Origin: Triglochin maritima
Taxonomy: Eukaryota; Streptophyta; Magnoliopsida; Alismatales; Juncaginaceae
Reading direction: 5' to 3'
Length of the DNA: 64,000 bases
Assembly: GCA_963682175.1 (NCBI GenBank)
Contig: OY821784.1
Span: 31,725,621 to 31,789,620, forward strand
The notes below the pieces were generated by a model. That model was not told the DNA's origin, did not search any database, and saw nothing but the letters and a program-made list of their open reading frames with translations. The translations under genes and the position numbers were made by a program. Below, one piece after another: positions 44,187-54,369 of the stretch (position 1 is the first letter of the stretch; each line of letters starts with the position of its first letter).

Positions 44187-44425
44187 CAATGACATATCGC
44201 GGGGACAAATATCGCGGGGACAAATATCGCGGGCTCAGAAAATGACAAATATCGCAGGTTGTAAGTAGAAAATGACATATCACGGGGACAAACACACCTT
44301 CTGACACCAATGACCTAACATGACCTAACATGTGACATTGGCTCAGAAAACACACCTTCTGACATGTTACACCTTGTATTTACAGAAAATGACATATCGC
44401 GGGGACATGTTACACCTTAAATTAT
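44187..44425. repeat. Scrambled filler block with shuffled short direct repeats
   Basis: Built from a few phrases repeated in changing order: GACATATCGCGGGGACA (about three times, one with a substitution), AAATATCGCGGG (twice), GGCTCAGAAAA (twice), CACACCTTCTGACA (twice), CCTAACATGA (twice) and CATGTTACACCTT (twice). No phrase is present in the equivalent part of the 5' LTR. The pattern fits repeated template switching during break repair. Confidence 0.75.
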
Positions 44426-44493
44426 GAAATAATTTAAGTAAGTTGGAATATAATCTATTTGCCCCCTCTAGATTAGTGATCGATCTACTTACA

Positions 44494-45460
44494 ACCTGCA
44501 ATGGCCTACTACGTCCTACGTGCACACACACAAGCCATATTTGAGTCTCGAAACAAGATATTGTACACCACCCCAACCCAGCAATGAACTAGGCCAAGTG
44601 GTCCAAACAGTTCACACTAGTCTCGTGTCCCAAGGTGATCATGTCTCCCCGCGAAGCCGAGCGTGCGCACCTCGACCACGCATCCCACAACACAACACTC
44701 AACCCGTTCTCACGGCAAAACTATCACACATCCTAAAGTGACCATGCGTCCTAGCCAGGCCGACTGTTCACCCTCGACAAGGCAACACCCTATTCCAACC
44801 ACACACCGGAGCCCGTGAGCCCAGCTTCAACAGCCACTCGTCACAACGTTAGTGAGCTGACCAATTCTGCATCTGGGTTTGGGAGCTTACCACATGCCCG
44901 AGCCCTTGAGCCCAGTTTCAACGACCACACGTCACAACGTGGGGGACCCTCCCGAACCACCACAATATAGGGGAAACTCTAACATCTAGTCATATGTGCC
45001 TCACGTGTCATCATCGCTACCGACCACACGCCTGAGTCTATGAGCAACGCTCTAACGGTCACTTGTAACAATGTGAGTGAGCAACCTGTTCCAGGAAACT
45101 CTCTCACAAATATACATAAGACAATGGCGTAAATCCAAGGACCACATTACAAATTACCCAACACAAAACCAAAACCTTAACCTTGGCCCCAACCCAACTA
45201 GCATCGCCGCCCCGGCTGATCGCCTAACCACGGGCGACGCGCGGCCAAGCTTCCGCGGATAGCGGGAAAGCACTCAGCCACACAAGGACGCACGTGGCAA
45301 TAGCCCATCGTCGGCCATGGCTAGCCGCCGGAGTCCGTCGTCGCGCTCCCTCTCCCAAGACTCGAAATGAAAGGGTGGGTTAGTGGCATACCTTTGCCGG
45401 AGATCTCCAAAGGACACCGTCTACTATAACTGTAATATGACCATCAAAATGTGGACTTGT
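44494..45460. other. Unassigned GC-richer sequence with degenerate about 100-bp repeats
   Basis: Three related modules contain GAGCC[CT][GT]TGAGCCCAG or GAGTCTATGAGCAACG followed by a CACTTGTAACAA/CACTCGTCACAACG stretch (around 44808, 44898 and 45030). No domain-bearing ORF was found. The higher GC content and Pro/Arg-type codon bias of the chance frames differ from both flanks. Origin unknown, possibly LTR or satellite remnants. Confidence 0.5.
45456..45460. repeat. Target-site duplication CTTGT (left)
   Basis: A perfect match to 47362-47366, bracketing the gypsy solo LTR. Confidence 0.85.
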
Positions 45461-45734
45461 TGTAATATCCTTAACCTTTGTTAGTCTAGTGTTGGTTAGT
45501 GGTGGGGAGGTATGGTGGATGTCGCTGTGATGTGATGGGGAGTGGTGGTGAGGTGATGGAGGCATGGGATAGGGTGAACTCCGGCGAGCGTCGTCAACCA
45601 CGAAGGAAGGTATGCCAGTTCAATAGCATGGTTTTTTGTGCACCCATGTTGGTGTGGACTGGTGATCGGTCGCGGGAGGTCTGAGACCTCACCGTCGACA
45701 AGAACGGTGTAAAATCCTTGGCTGGCGCAAGGTT

Positions 45735-46275
45735 GCTGTCGACCAACGGCCGACCGGTTTAGTGTTTTTGCCCGACTTTAACCAACACCGGTCGAACGAT
45801 GCCTTGGGGTAGTTGACCGGTCGTGCTTGTGTTGGTGGGTCGGAGGATTGCCTTGAAGTTTTCGGTCGAAGGGACCCCTGAGTTGTTTGGCCGTTGCTTC
45901 GTGTTTTGCTCTGACCAGACGTTGACCATCCAAACGGTCGACCATTCGTGACCTTTGGTCCGACCAAACTTAAGTGAACTTATGTATCTTGTATGTTGTT
46001 CGACCGATTGTTATATCTTGTTCGACGGATAAAGGACTTAGAGATGCTAGGTTGCCCCTGGTAGTTTCCGGTTGACCGGGACCCCTGAGTCAGTCGACCG
46101 ATTGGAATTGAATGATTTGACCAGACTCCGGACTTTGACCACGTATCAGTCGACCTGTTTTAGACTTTTGTTCGACCGTTGGGACTTAGGTGATACGTAG
46201 GGAGTTCGACCGTTGCAGACTTTCGTTTGACCGGACCCATGGGAACGGTCGACCAGATTGCCTATTTCGGTCAAC
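45735..46275. repeat. CGGTCGACCG motif array, gypsy solo LTR
   Basis: About fifteen full or half copies, for example GGCCGACCGG near 45750, CGGTCGAACG near 45792, CGGTCGACCA near 45936, CAGTCGACCG near 46093 and CGGTCGACCA near 46247. Several have lost one CpG. Confidence 0.82.
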
Positions 46276-46559
46276 CGTTTGTGTGCAGAACTAAATTTTT
46301 GGTCCTAGTGAAGTGCCAACTCTATCCACGGAAACCGTGTCCTCATCTAGGGCGTGAGCCGAGAGGTGATGCCCGTGCCTGCCCAGGGACCGTCGTGTGG
46401 AAGAGTATGGGTACTTGGGACATGCCACCTCCGTGTAAGGACTGTGGCTTGATGTATTCATTGATGCACTCTCATTAGCGTAGGAAGACCTGAGGGATCG
46501 CGGATCCCAATGCATGATGATGCATGGCTCATTGAGCATTATGACCTGGCGGACTTCGG

Positions 46560-46715
46560 TCCGGGACCGTCCGATGTTGTGTCCGACGTATGTTGTAACA
46601 TCTGATGTTGTGTTGGATGTACGTTGGACCGTTGATGTTGTTCCGGCAATGTCGCCGATGCTGTTCCGGAGATGCCGCTGATGCTGTTCCGGTGATGTTG
46701 CTACCAATGTTGTTC
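46560..46715. repeat. Degenerate about 24-bp tandem repeat
   Basis: Five or so units of a GATGCTGTTCCGG-type phrase (46575-46715) in the U5-side of the solo LTR, in the same relative place as the 43-bp repeat of the chromovirus LTR but with an unrelated unit. Confidence 0.65.
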
Positions 46716-47850
46716 CGGCTATGACACCTCAGTTGGGCACCTATTGAGGGATGATGGACCGACCCGGCGACGGCCCCATTGGTGTGGTTTGACCACGTAT
46801 GCTTCAGATCTGAATCTTACTGACTCGAAACTTGCAGACGCTCCTCACCGAACCCCATGATTAGTATAGCTGCGTGTGGGGAGCGTCGCATAGTGTTCTG
46901 TAAGACCGTATGTGCCTACGGTAAGTCTCTGAGGGAGACCGGATGATGATTGACGGACTGATGTCATGTTTCACCCTTCGGGGGAACAGTTTTCCTTATT
47001 GTTGATGACATGACATGCTACTAGTATGATAGGTTCATTGTTGTACAGTTGCATTCATATAGGTGAGCCTGGCATACGGGGTTTCCTTATGGAAACTCAG
47101 GCATTGTTGTTACATGTTTTGTTTCAGGACCGCGGTAGGTCCAGTTCGGTGGTGAGTACGGGCGCGTGCATTTTGGGACCGGGATCCTCTCTTTCGGACT
47201 ATTTTGAGGTCTTCATGATTACTTGTACTGGTCTATTGTTATATCTAATGTAATAATGTTCTTTTGACAAACTCTGATGTAAAATGGTGCATTTTTATGA
47301 TATGTCTCTTGTGATTGTTAATTGTGAATTTTAAAATTTTCCGCTATTTCAGGATGTTACACTTGTATAGTTGAGCCTAAACAAAATAATGATATGTCAA
47401 CCTTTCGGCCATGGGTATTGATGCCAAAATAAGATCACATTGACTCTGGTGGAATAATGGAGATAGGAACTTCCTGAAGATCCGTTTTAGAGGTATAATG
47501 GTACAACTGATAACAGAGACACCCATCAGTTCTAAGTTTGTTGTACTTGTTGAAATGTTGACATAAGTTTCTTTCTTTCAATTATCAGAAAGAATATAGA
47601 AAGAATACAATATGGCTGTGGTCGGTACGCTGGAATTGAGGGAATGAAATCACCATCTCATCTTTCATTCCATTCCCATGTTTGGTTTGGATTTTTGGGA
47701 AAGAATGGTGATTCCATTAGAGTCCCAATTCTCTCGTACAAGTGAATGGTGATTCCTTCCATCCCCTTAGAATGGTGATTCCTTCCTAGCGGTTACCTCT
47801 ATCTTTTTTTAATTTTTTAGTTTCTAAATGTGTCGTTCTATCGTTTTAAT

Positions 47851-50204
47851 TAGGAGTGTCAATGGATGTCCGATATCCGAGAATCAGTCCACGTCCTTAT
47901 TCGTTTTATCCGAGAGTCCGCCATCCGTGAATTCATCTTCGTATCCGAAACTTAAAATCTGACAACTGGCAAAGCAAATATGGATATTGATACATCCGAT
48001 CCGAATAACATCTGATCCGAGATTGAATATCCATATTATAAGATCCGTATCCATATCCATATCTGTATATGTATCCGTTTAATATCATACATAACATATA
48101 TATATTAAAATTTTATAATTTGTATATAGTTGCTAATTAATTGTAACTTAATAAGTGGATGAGTTAATCTTACTAATTTATCTTATTAAGTTGCACTATG
48201 AAAAAGTATGTTCCTTTTATAAAATTTACCCAACAACTATATAAACTCTTTTTCACCAAAGCAAACCCTAACCTGAACCTAATCCTCACAAGTTGCCTCC
48301 GCCTCTTCCCAAGCCGCATCCTCCTCTTCCCGTGCCATTTCCGCGTCCTCCTGTCACACCTCGTCGTGTCCGCCCTTCCTCCTCGTCGTCTTCACCTCCT
48401 CCCGTGTTGTCCTGCTCTATTAGCAAATCGCGTCCTCTTCGACTCCCGACGTGGATCCAAGTCCAGGTGAGGCGATTCTAGGGTTTGTCATTTTGGTTTG
48501 AGAATTTGGTTATGAAGTGGTGGATTTGGTTGGGAATGGAAAATTAACGTTAGATTATACTCGTACGAATGTGGCATCCCCAATTCTGACCCTCTATTAG
48601 TCCAGAGGTTCCACGTACTTAGCTTAATTTGCACAGTAATTACAGGCCCTAGATACCCATTTGAAAAAGTCTAGAAGTGATTTGTCTTGTGATTTGTTTT
48701 AAAAAGAATCACATATTTTTCTTATTTATATATGGTATGGGTATTATTTTTTACATCCAACAATCTCCGATCAACTTGAATATTCAATAATATCCATCAG
48801 TATTTGCAGGATAAATTAGATATGGCTTCATACATGCTTTTTTGTTGAAAATTTATATACATGGCATGTTCGTTTCGGTGACAAATATGTATTTATATAA
48901 GTTATAACAGCAGGTACATCATGTATTCTAAACAATGCTAGTTTCAATTTTAAATGCTGGGCTATTTTTGGATGTATACTAACCATACTTTATAAGGTTC
49001 ATTAATTGTTTGAAATGTGTCACATTTTTGCAGCATGGAATAGGATTTGCCAGTTGTAGATGGTACTTCCGGTCAAATTGCTCGCACTACAACAAGTCTC
49101 GTTTCGAGTTCTACACCGATCAGCAATGAGTTCGCGGGAACAATTTTCCCAATCCCTTCTCACTGATCCCGTGTCCTTTAGTCCGGTCAACAAATAATGA
49201 GTTGTCATTTGATATCTCGAATTGGTGGAGTCAGCATGGAGCTAGGTTTCCAACACTTGCAAAAATGGCTCGTGATATTTTGGCAATCCCAGTATCAACA
49301 GTTGCTTCAGAATCTGCATTCAGTCGTGCTCGTAGAGTCATTGATGACACTCGTTCTTAGTTAGGAAGAGATGTTGTAGTGGCATTGATTTCCACAAAGG
49401 ATTGGTTGCCACCTTTAATCATGAGTATGTATTATTACTTAGTTGATGTTATGGTTTAATTTTATTATGATAATGAACTTATTTGTGTTGTTTAGATTCA
49501 AGTGAAGCTTAGAAAGATCAAGAGTTAGAGAGTTAGACTTCTAAATTTCAGAAGAAGACCCTAGTTTACCTATGAAAGGTAGTTTTAGAATTTGATTTTT
49601 ATTTATTGAATACTTAGTAGCAATATATTCATATAATATATTGTCATTTTTCTTACTTTTTCTCTCTTTACATTTAGGTATCAAATGTGACTTGGATGCT
49701 ACCATGGAGATGATGCTTTATGTTGGAATAATTACTTTGCTAGTTTGTTTGTTGCTTAATTGTTTGTTACGTGGTTCTTGTGTGTTCTCACATGCTGTTT
49801 GTATTGTTCTAATGTTTGTAATTTATGCTTCTATTACTTTGTAACTTGTATGTATTGTTAGATTTTCCAAATCAAACCTTTGAATTATGGAATTGAATCA
49901 AATTAAAGTTTTGATTATTATTATTATTATTATCTTAAAGTAGGAATTCAGATACGGATTTTCGAATCCGGATGTTATTGTTCGGATACGGATTTTCGAA
50001 TCAGGATGTTTGTTCGGATACAGATTTTTAACTCTGGATGAAATTGTTCGGATACGGATAATATCCGTATTCGATCTGGATCCGCTGGATATTGATTTGG
50101 ATGTAATTAAAAAGATCCGGTTGGATACAAATGTCAAAAAAAATCCCAGATTCGGATACGGATGTTGGCAAATCCGATCCGTATTCGATCCGTTGACACC
50201 ACTA
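47851..50204 (+). mobile_element. hAT element, 2354 bp, TSD GTTTTAAT
   Basis: Ends TAGGAGTGTCAATGGATG on the left and, inverted, TAGTGGTGTCAACGGATC on the right. The perfect 8-bp TSD GTTTTAAT is at 47843-47850 and 50205-50212, diagnostic of hAT. Subterminal regions contain many GGATACGGAT/ATCCGTATCC motifs in both orientations (47870-48075 and 49940-50190). A transposase remnant with only the C-terminal dimerisation domain is inside, so it is internally deleted. Confidence 0.9.
49196..49425 (+). pseudogene. hAT transposase C-terminal dimerisation domain
   Basis: Reads ELSFDISNWWSQHGARFPTL, AKMARDILAIPVSTVASESA, FSRARRVIDDTRS, a TAG at 49358-49360, then LGRDVVVALISTKDWLPP. This is the standard hAT dimerisation domain with its A-S-E-x-x-F-S motif. 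The stop sits where SSL is usual (TAG for a Ser or Gln codon). A further exon may start near 49498. No DDE core is present upstream. Confidence 0.88.
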
Positions 50205-51140
50205 GTTTTAATGAATGTTGCTCATTTATTTAATAGATGTACGTATCTATGTATGTATTTGATTACATTTTTATGTTTCCAACTTAAAATATTTTACATC
50301 GATGTATATATCTAATTGATTATATTTGATGTTATTTATTGTATTTGTTGTCTTTAATTTATTACATTGTTTTGATCATTTATATTATTATATCGAAATT
50401 TCAATGTGAGGTAAGAATATGTCAACTTACAATGTATCTTATAAAATTTCATCTATATTAAGCTCTATTTTTTGTCAAACATAAAATTTGTAAAATTAGT
50501 ATTTTCAGCTATTTTTAAATTCATAATCGAACTATGTGGTATACTTACGTAACCGATATCTAATAGTAAATATATAATAACAATCAAATAAATATATATA
50601 ATAACAATCAAATAAATATTTAATAATAACCGAATCGAATATTTAGTGATAAAGTTTTCTCTAATAATATTTAATACTAACGTAACCGAATAAATATTTA
50701 ATAATAAACTTATAATTCAAATATAGAATAATCAAATCGGTATCTAAAAGAAGTCTTTTTAGCAATCTTGACAAACGGAGGGCATGTATTTTAGATTATC
50801 CTTTTCGGAATTAATGAAATGTTTGGATTAATTTATTTTTCTTTGATACATTTGTAGTTTAAAATTTAATATAGTATTTATTTTCATTTATAACTTTTAT
50901 TATGCATCTTGGGGCATATCGGGAAAACACTATACAAATTGATTCCATTTCCCTCTACAAAAAGTGATACCAAACAAGTGAATGGAAACATCATTCATTT
51001 TCAATGTTGATTCCCTAGTGTGACAAACAAACACACTAACAAAAATCAAAATCTTCATTGCATTCTCAACTTGATTCCATTCCGACCTCCATTCTATTCC
51101 AGGCTGATATCATTCTACCAACGTACCAACCGCAACATAT

Positions 51141-52081
51141 ATGTTTTCATGGTGTGCGACCCTCAACGTGAAGATACATACCTTTTTTCCATGTAAACAT
51201 GTTTCCAAAAGAGAGACATATGACTATGTTCCCACACAAAATTGTCGCCATTTTTTTCATACGAGCAGAACTTGGTTTTTCACTCAAATAGAAATTCCTA
51301 AGAATTTCAATACTTTAAGAACTTCACCAAAAACAATTCCATATTAAACAATTATCATCAAATTCAGAATATTACATTCAGGTATTGTCTTAAAAAACCT
51401 AGATGGACGCCTTTATTTCCATCTAAGTTGAACTTGGTTTCCAATCCGACATTTTCTCTTACAATTTAATTTTAATTTTATAATTTGAACGTGAACATTT
51501 TCTCAAGGGTATATCATTGATGTTCACGTGCCTGAATCGTGATTCTTAATAAGTTCCATATCTAACCTTGTTGTTGTTGTACTCTTAGAATTTCATTTTA
51601 TAATTAGTTCTTCGAAAAAGTGAATCCGATAGTAAATGATAAAGTTGAATTAGAACTTTAAGATCTTGTTTCAAAAACCAAGTGATTGCCTTGGTCATGA
51701 AAACCGGACTGGGCGGCCAGTTTAACAATGAACTGGTGGCCAGCAGTCCAGTTCCCAAATGCCTATGACAACGTTTTTGCTCCGGAGCGGACTGAACAGG
51801 CAGTTCAACCCCAAAAACCAATCGACCTTTGGTTTGACTTTAGGCATCTAAGCCAATAAAATTAACTAAGACTAAACACTAGGATGATTTCAAATGTTTT
51901 AAAACACTGGTCCAATATTTAACAGGATTGGCTTTATTTGAATTTAAAAGAAAACAAAAAACAGGATTGACTATATATTTTTAAAATGTTACAAGAAACA
52001 TAATTGTGCAAGTAAGACCACCACAATAAGTATCTTATGGAAAATAGAGAGCTGGACCAGTATGATTTGCCTTGAAAAATA
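51141..52081. other. Mostly unassigned sequence left of the GTF3C2-like exons
   Basis: AT-rich with no domain-bearing ORF. It contains the RTE LINE tail at 51521-51580. By position it may be intron or 3' flank of the broken gene. Confidence 0.5.
51521..51580 (+). mobile_element. RTE LINE 3' tail, severely 5'-truncated copy
   Basis: TTCACGTGCCTGAATCGTGATTCTT-like start, also found at 61860-61885 of the full LINE, runs into a TTGTTGTTGTTGT tail. Dead-on-arrival RTE copies of this kind are common. Confidence 0.65.
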
Positions 52082-52271
52082 TCAGAACTGTGAAAGTGTA
52101 CATGTAATACGTGAGACATGGATGTTCCAGATTGCAAAAGCTGATCGTGGATAAGAATGATATCCTGCTTTAGATGTACCCAACGGCTTTCTAGTTACAA
52201 GAACATCAGAAGCAGTTTTTGTCAAGCATAGGACCCTTATAGCACCATCATCAAATGCTAGCACAATGCAT
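52082..52271 (-). pseudogene. GTF3C2-like exon (C-terminal WD region)
   Basis: After an AG acceptor at 52272-52273 the exon reads CIVLAFDDGAIRVLCLTKTA, SDVLVTRKPLG and SAFAIWNIHVSRIT. Plant TFIIIC-2-like WD proteins have C-(V/I)-LAFDDGT-R-LSL--AA-DVPVTG near the C terminus followed by IWS-QVS. The frame then ends in a stop, after either a GTATTA donor or decay. Confidence 0.6.
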
Positions 52272-52455
52272 CTATTAAATAATCAGGTATATTAGTTCAC
52301 TACTACCATCAAAAAAAATTAAGTTATTAACCTCAGACTGAACAGAAGTATTACAAAGTTATATATTAAACTAACTTAGCCTTTAAAATAGGTTTTCGAA
52401 CCTTACAAATCGAACAAAAAGAAAGAACACTAAAATATAAACAACGATCAATTAC

Positions 52456-52530
52456 CTTGGACTCCTGAGCCAATAAACACTAAGAATGCCATTGAATTGG
52501 ATTAAAATTCCACAATGGAGAAAATGGGTC
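52456..52530 (-). pseudogene. GTF3C2-like exon (DPF.PLW.FNPIQ block), acceptor lost and frame shifted
   Basis: Reads DPFSPLWNFNPIQ, then by a one-base shift ILSVYWLRSPR, matching the family block DPFRPLWDLNPIQR-IYSLDWL-DPR. The donor (GTAATT) is good, but where the acceptor AG should precede GACCCA the sequence is CCGT. Both defects argue for a pseudogene. Confidence 0.55.
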
Positions 52531-52636
52531 ACGGCAGCATACAAAGGTAACTTTATTTCCCGTAACATTTGATGCCAATAATAAGCTGAATTCTAATTAC
52601 GAAGTAAAATCAATCCAAAGAATATGTAAATCGTCT

Positions 52637-52680
52637 TACAACAACAAAGCCTTGAATCCTAATTTAATTGAGGTAGGTTG
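52637..52680 (-). mobile_element. RTE LINE 3' tail fragment, minus strand
   Basis: The complement reads CTACCTCAATTAAATTAGG followed by ATTCAAGGCTTTGTTGTTGT, matching the LINE end at 61911-61945. Confidence 0.6.
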
Positions 52681-52799
52681 TATATTGTCTAAGAGAAAGA
52701 AACAAAAATATGACAAAGAAACAAAAATGTGTTGAAGTCTCGAGAAAGAGTAAAGAAGTGGTTTGAAATAAAAACTTAAAAATGGAACTCCAAACGTAC

Positions 52800-52862
52800 C
52801 GTATATCCCAAAGTTGGCCTTCTTGTCGAGCAGGCAATACTACATTCGCACTATCTATATCA
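52800..52862 (-). pseudogene. GTF3C2-like exon (SANVVL..WDIR block)
   Basis: Flanked by a TTACAG acceptor and GTACGT donor. It reads DIDSANVVLPARQEGQLWDI followed by R, matching the family block SANVVLTAGHEGLKFWDIR. The replacement of TAGHEG by PARQEG suggests decay. Confidence 0.6.
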
Positions 52863-53040
52863 CTGTAAATGAAATCGCAACATTTCAGGTCCAAAAAAAA
52901 AACTGAATGAGATTAATTGACAATAGCAAAAAAAAGTACTTTATAAGTTTTTTATAGGACTAACAACTCAAATGCAAAAGCAATTACCCAAAACTTTTAT
53001 TGTTCGGCACTATATATTCGGTTCAACGCTTTTTGCCTAG

Positions 53041-53650
53041 CATATCATGTTTTATCGTAACCGATTTCAAGTGAGTATTTGGTCTTCACCCTGTCCATTA
53101 TTTCAGCAGAAGTAATTGTGAACTTAGTTCTAACAGATGACATTATCAAGTCGCATACAAAATTAGCACTGCATTGTTTGTTGTCGTTTAGCAATATCGG
53201 ATTGGAAGAAGTGTGCTCGGCGTCGTATGTTTTAACTTGAAAATATCTGCAGTCTTTTGGAACAGACACATGTAGACGTCATTTGCAGTTATCTTCATCA
53301 CGACGAATACAATGAATAGTATACCGTTTCGTTGAAGAAACCACAACTGAATACTGAACAAACTTTTTAATGTGCCACGATTGCAGAGCATAAACCAAAT
53401 CATCTTTCGTCGGGAAAATTCGTTTATCCCAGAAAGAACGACAATCTTCCGTACGTCAATCACTCTGTTCCAAATTGTTCGCAGCATCGAAGAATGATTG
53501 TTCAATTACCGAATTCCCTATCCAGTTGGCGTCCTCGAAGATATTGGGAAGTTCATTAAGAGTTGGAACCATGTCATTGTTAGCAATTACATCATCAACA
53601 ACGTCGTCGTCATCACGGTTTATGGATTGACCCACGTCGTCGTAGTTCAC
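53041..53650 (-). pseudogene. Mutator-like (MULE) transposase N-terminal fragment
   Basis: Begins MNYDDVGQSINRDDDDVVDD, an acidic start. Shifted frames then give WIGNSVIEQSFFDAANNLEQ, DVRKIVVLSGINEFSRRKMI and VPKDCRYFQVKTYDAEHTSS, then NPILLNDNKQCSANFVCDLI and VKTKYSLEIGYDKT. This is the MuDR N-terminal zinc-ribbon-like region plus the start of the transposase domain (C-W--R pattern, H-C-SN, S--FI--LI). Catalytic DDE is absent because the fragment ends at 53041. Four palindromes and a stem lie upstream. Confidence 0.7.
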
Positions 53651-53661
53651 TTTTTTTAAGT

Positions 53662-53928
53662 GAACTCGGTGTTATAAACGTCGAGTTCTGCCTATTAAAC
53701 TCGGCATCTAAGATGCCGAGTTCTATGTAAGACACTGTTCTCCTGGCCGTCCAACCGTCTCATGCACGATCTGAGCGTCAGGAGAACAGTTCAAATAGAA
53801 CTTGGCATCCCCAGTGTCGAGTTATGTTTGAATAACTTCTCCTGCCAACTCATGTTGAGTGGAAAATTTCAAGTGTCGGGCAATAAAAAATCAAACAAGA
53901 AGAACTCGGCACTGGTGATGCCCAGTTC
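53662..53928. repeat. Four 26-27-bp palindromes of GAACTCGGCAYC type
   Basis: Palindromes at 53662-53688, 53698-53723, 53798-53824 and 53902-53928 each fold as (G)AACTCGGCA...TGCCGAGTTC with a 3-5-nt loop. A separate 11-bp stem CTGTTCTCCTG (53735-53745) pairs with 53779-53789 between the second and third. Possibly the subterminal repeats of the MULE. Confidence 0.65.
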
Positions 53929-54016
53929 TTTATGCACAAAAAAACAAAATCCGTCGCCGCCACGTGTCACCACGTGTAAAATGATTATCTATTGTGAACA
54001 AATTATTTTCATGTTA

Positions 54017-54035
54017 TATCATACTTTTTAGAAAA
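54017..54035. repeat. 19-bp target-site duplication of the LINE (left copy)
   Basis: TATCATACTTTTTAGAAAA, repeated without change at 61953-61971. Confidence 0.92.
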
Positions 54036-54189
54036 ACTTCGCCTATGTACGTGTACATAGCCTGTCCCAAGCTATGATAAAAGATGAAAGTTGCGATAAG
54101 TGTTGCGAGCCAGCGTAAAACCCTAGCTACTCCCATGGAAATGAAACTTAAAAGAGAATCGTGTTTAGAGCCTCACCCTCTTAGCGACG

Positions 54190-54369
54190 CGCTACATCGG
54201 ACCCCGGATGTAGTGATTCAAAGTGAGCAAAGGTCTACGCATCATTCTCGACGGGTGCGAGCGATAAGGAAGCTAGTCAATGGACGCCACCACATTAATG
54301 GCACACTACATTGCCGCCCGGATGTAGTGCACAGGGAGTTAGGGTTCTCGTACTTTACTCAACGGGTGT
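54190..54369 (+). repeat. LINE 5' UTR tandem monomers (first and start of second)
   Basis: Two similar blocks: the first runs from CTACATCGGACCCCGGATG to GGAAGCTAG (about 54190-54278). The second runs from CTACATTGCCGCCCGGATG (about 54308) across the hAT insertion to AAAGAAGCTAG (59039). Tandem 5' UTR monomers often carry LINE promoters. Confidence 0.6.

Larger units (their letters stand above)
27968..44493 (+). mobile_element. Sirevirus-like Ty1/copia retrotransposon, hosting two nested elements
   Basis: Truncated 5' LTR (27968-29232), PBS, gag with zinc knuckle, protease/integrase start (30960-31410), then a nested gag-only element (31411-36283), integrase remainder, RT and RNase H (37400-38770), then a second nested LTR element (39351-42427), a post-pol ORF, PPT and 3' LTR (43401-44493). 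Motifs such as YVDDIIFGATN, a long acidic/serine-rich gag and a coding region after pol fit the Sirevirus (SIRE/Maximus) lineage. The first part of the 5' LTR (equivalent to 43401-43595) is absent, so the TSD cannot be tested. Removing both nested elements leaves about 8.6 kb. Confidence 0.85.
43401..44493 (+). repeat. 3' LTR of the Sirevirus-like element, internally rearranged
   Basis: 43401-44180 aligns with the 5' LTR from 43595 onward, and its last part (about 44420-44493) aligns with 29165-29232. The part equivalent to about 28515-29160 is missing and is replaced by the scrambled block 44187-44425. Confidence 0.85.
45461..47361 (+). mobile_element. Ty3/gypsy solo LTR, 1901 bp, TSD CTTGT
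   Basis: Starts TGTAATATCCTTAACC and ends TTCAGGATGTTACA, matching the start and end style of the chromovirus LTR (TGTTACATCCTAACC ... CGTTACA). Shared inner landmarks include CCGGTCGAACGATGCC and the phrase GGCATACGGGGTTTCC (around 47070 and 20055). No internal region or second LTR follows, and TSDs are perfect, so it is a solo LTR of a sister family. Confidence 0.88.
47616..51140. mobile_element. TIR element with GGTYGGTACGYTGG ends, containing a hAT
   Basis: The left end GGTCGGTACGCTGG (about 47619-47632) and the inverse of GGTTGGTACGTTGG at the right (about 51116-51130) are inverted partners. Both are followed inward by runs of GGAATGGAATG-like sequence and its complement (47640-47800 and 50935-51115). 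The hAT insertion (47851-50204) lies between them. After removing it the element is about 1.2 kb with no ORF. The superfamily is uncertain (PIF/Harbinger- or MITE-like) and no clear TSD was found. Confidence 0.5.

Noticed and set aside
49641..49844. 67-residue hydrophobic frame, possible small membrane protein
   Set aside because: It sits inside the hAT element downstream of the transposase remnant in AT-rich sequence, with no homologue I recognise. A chance frame is more likely.
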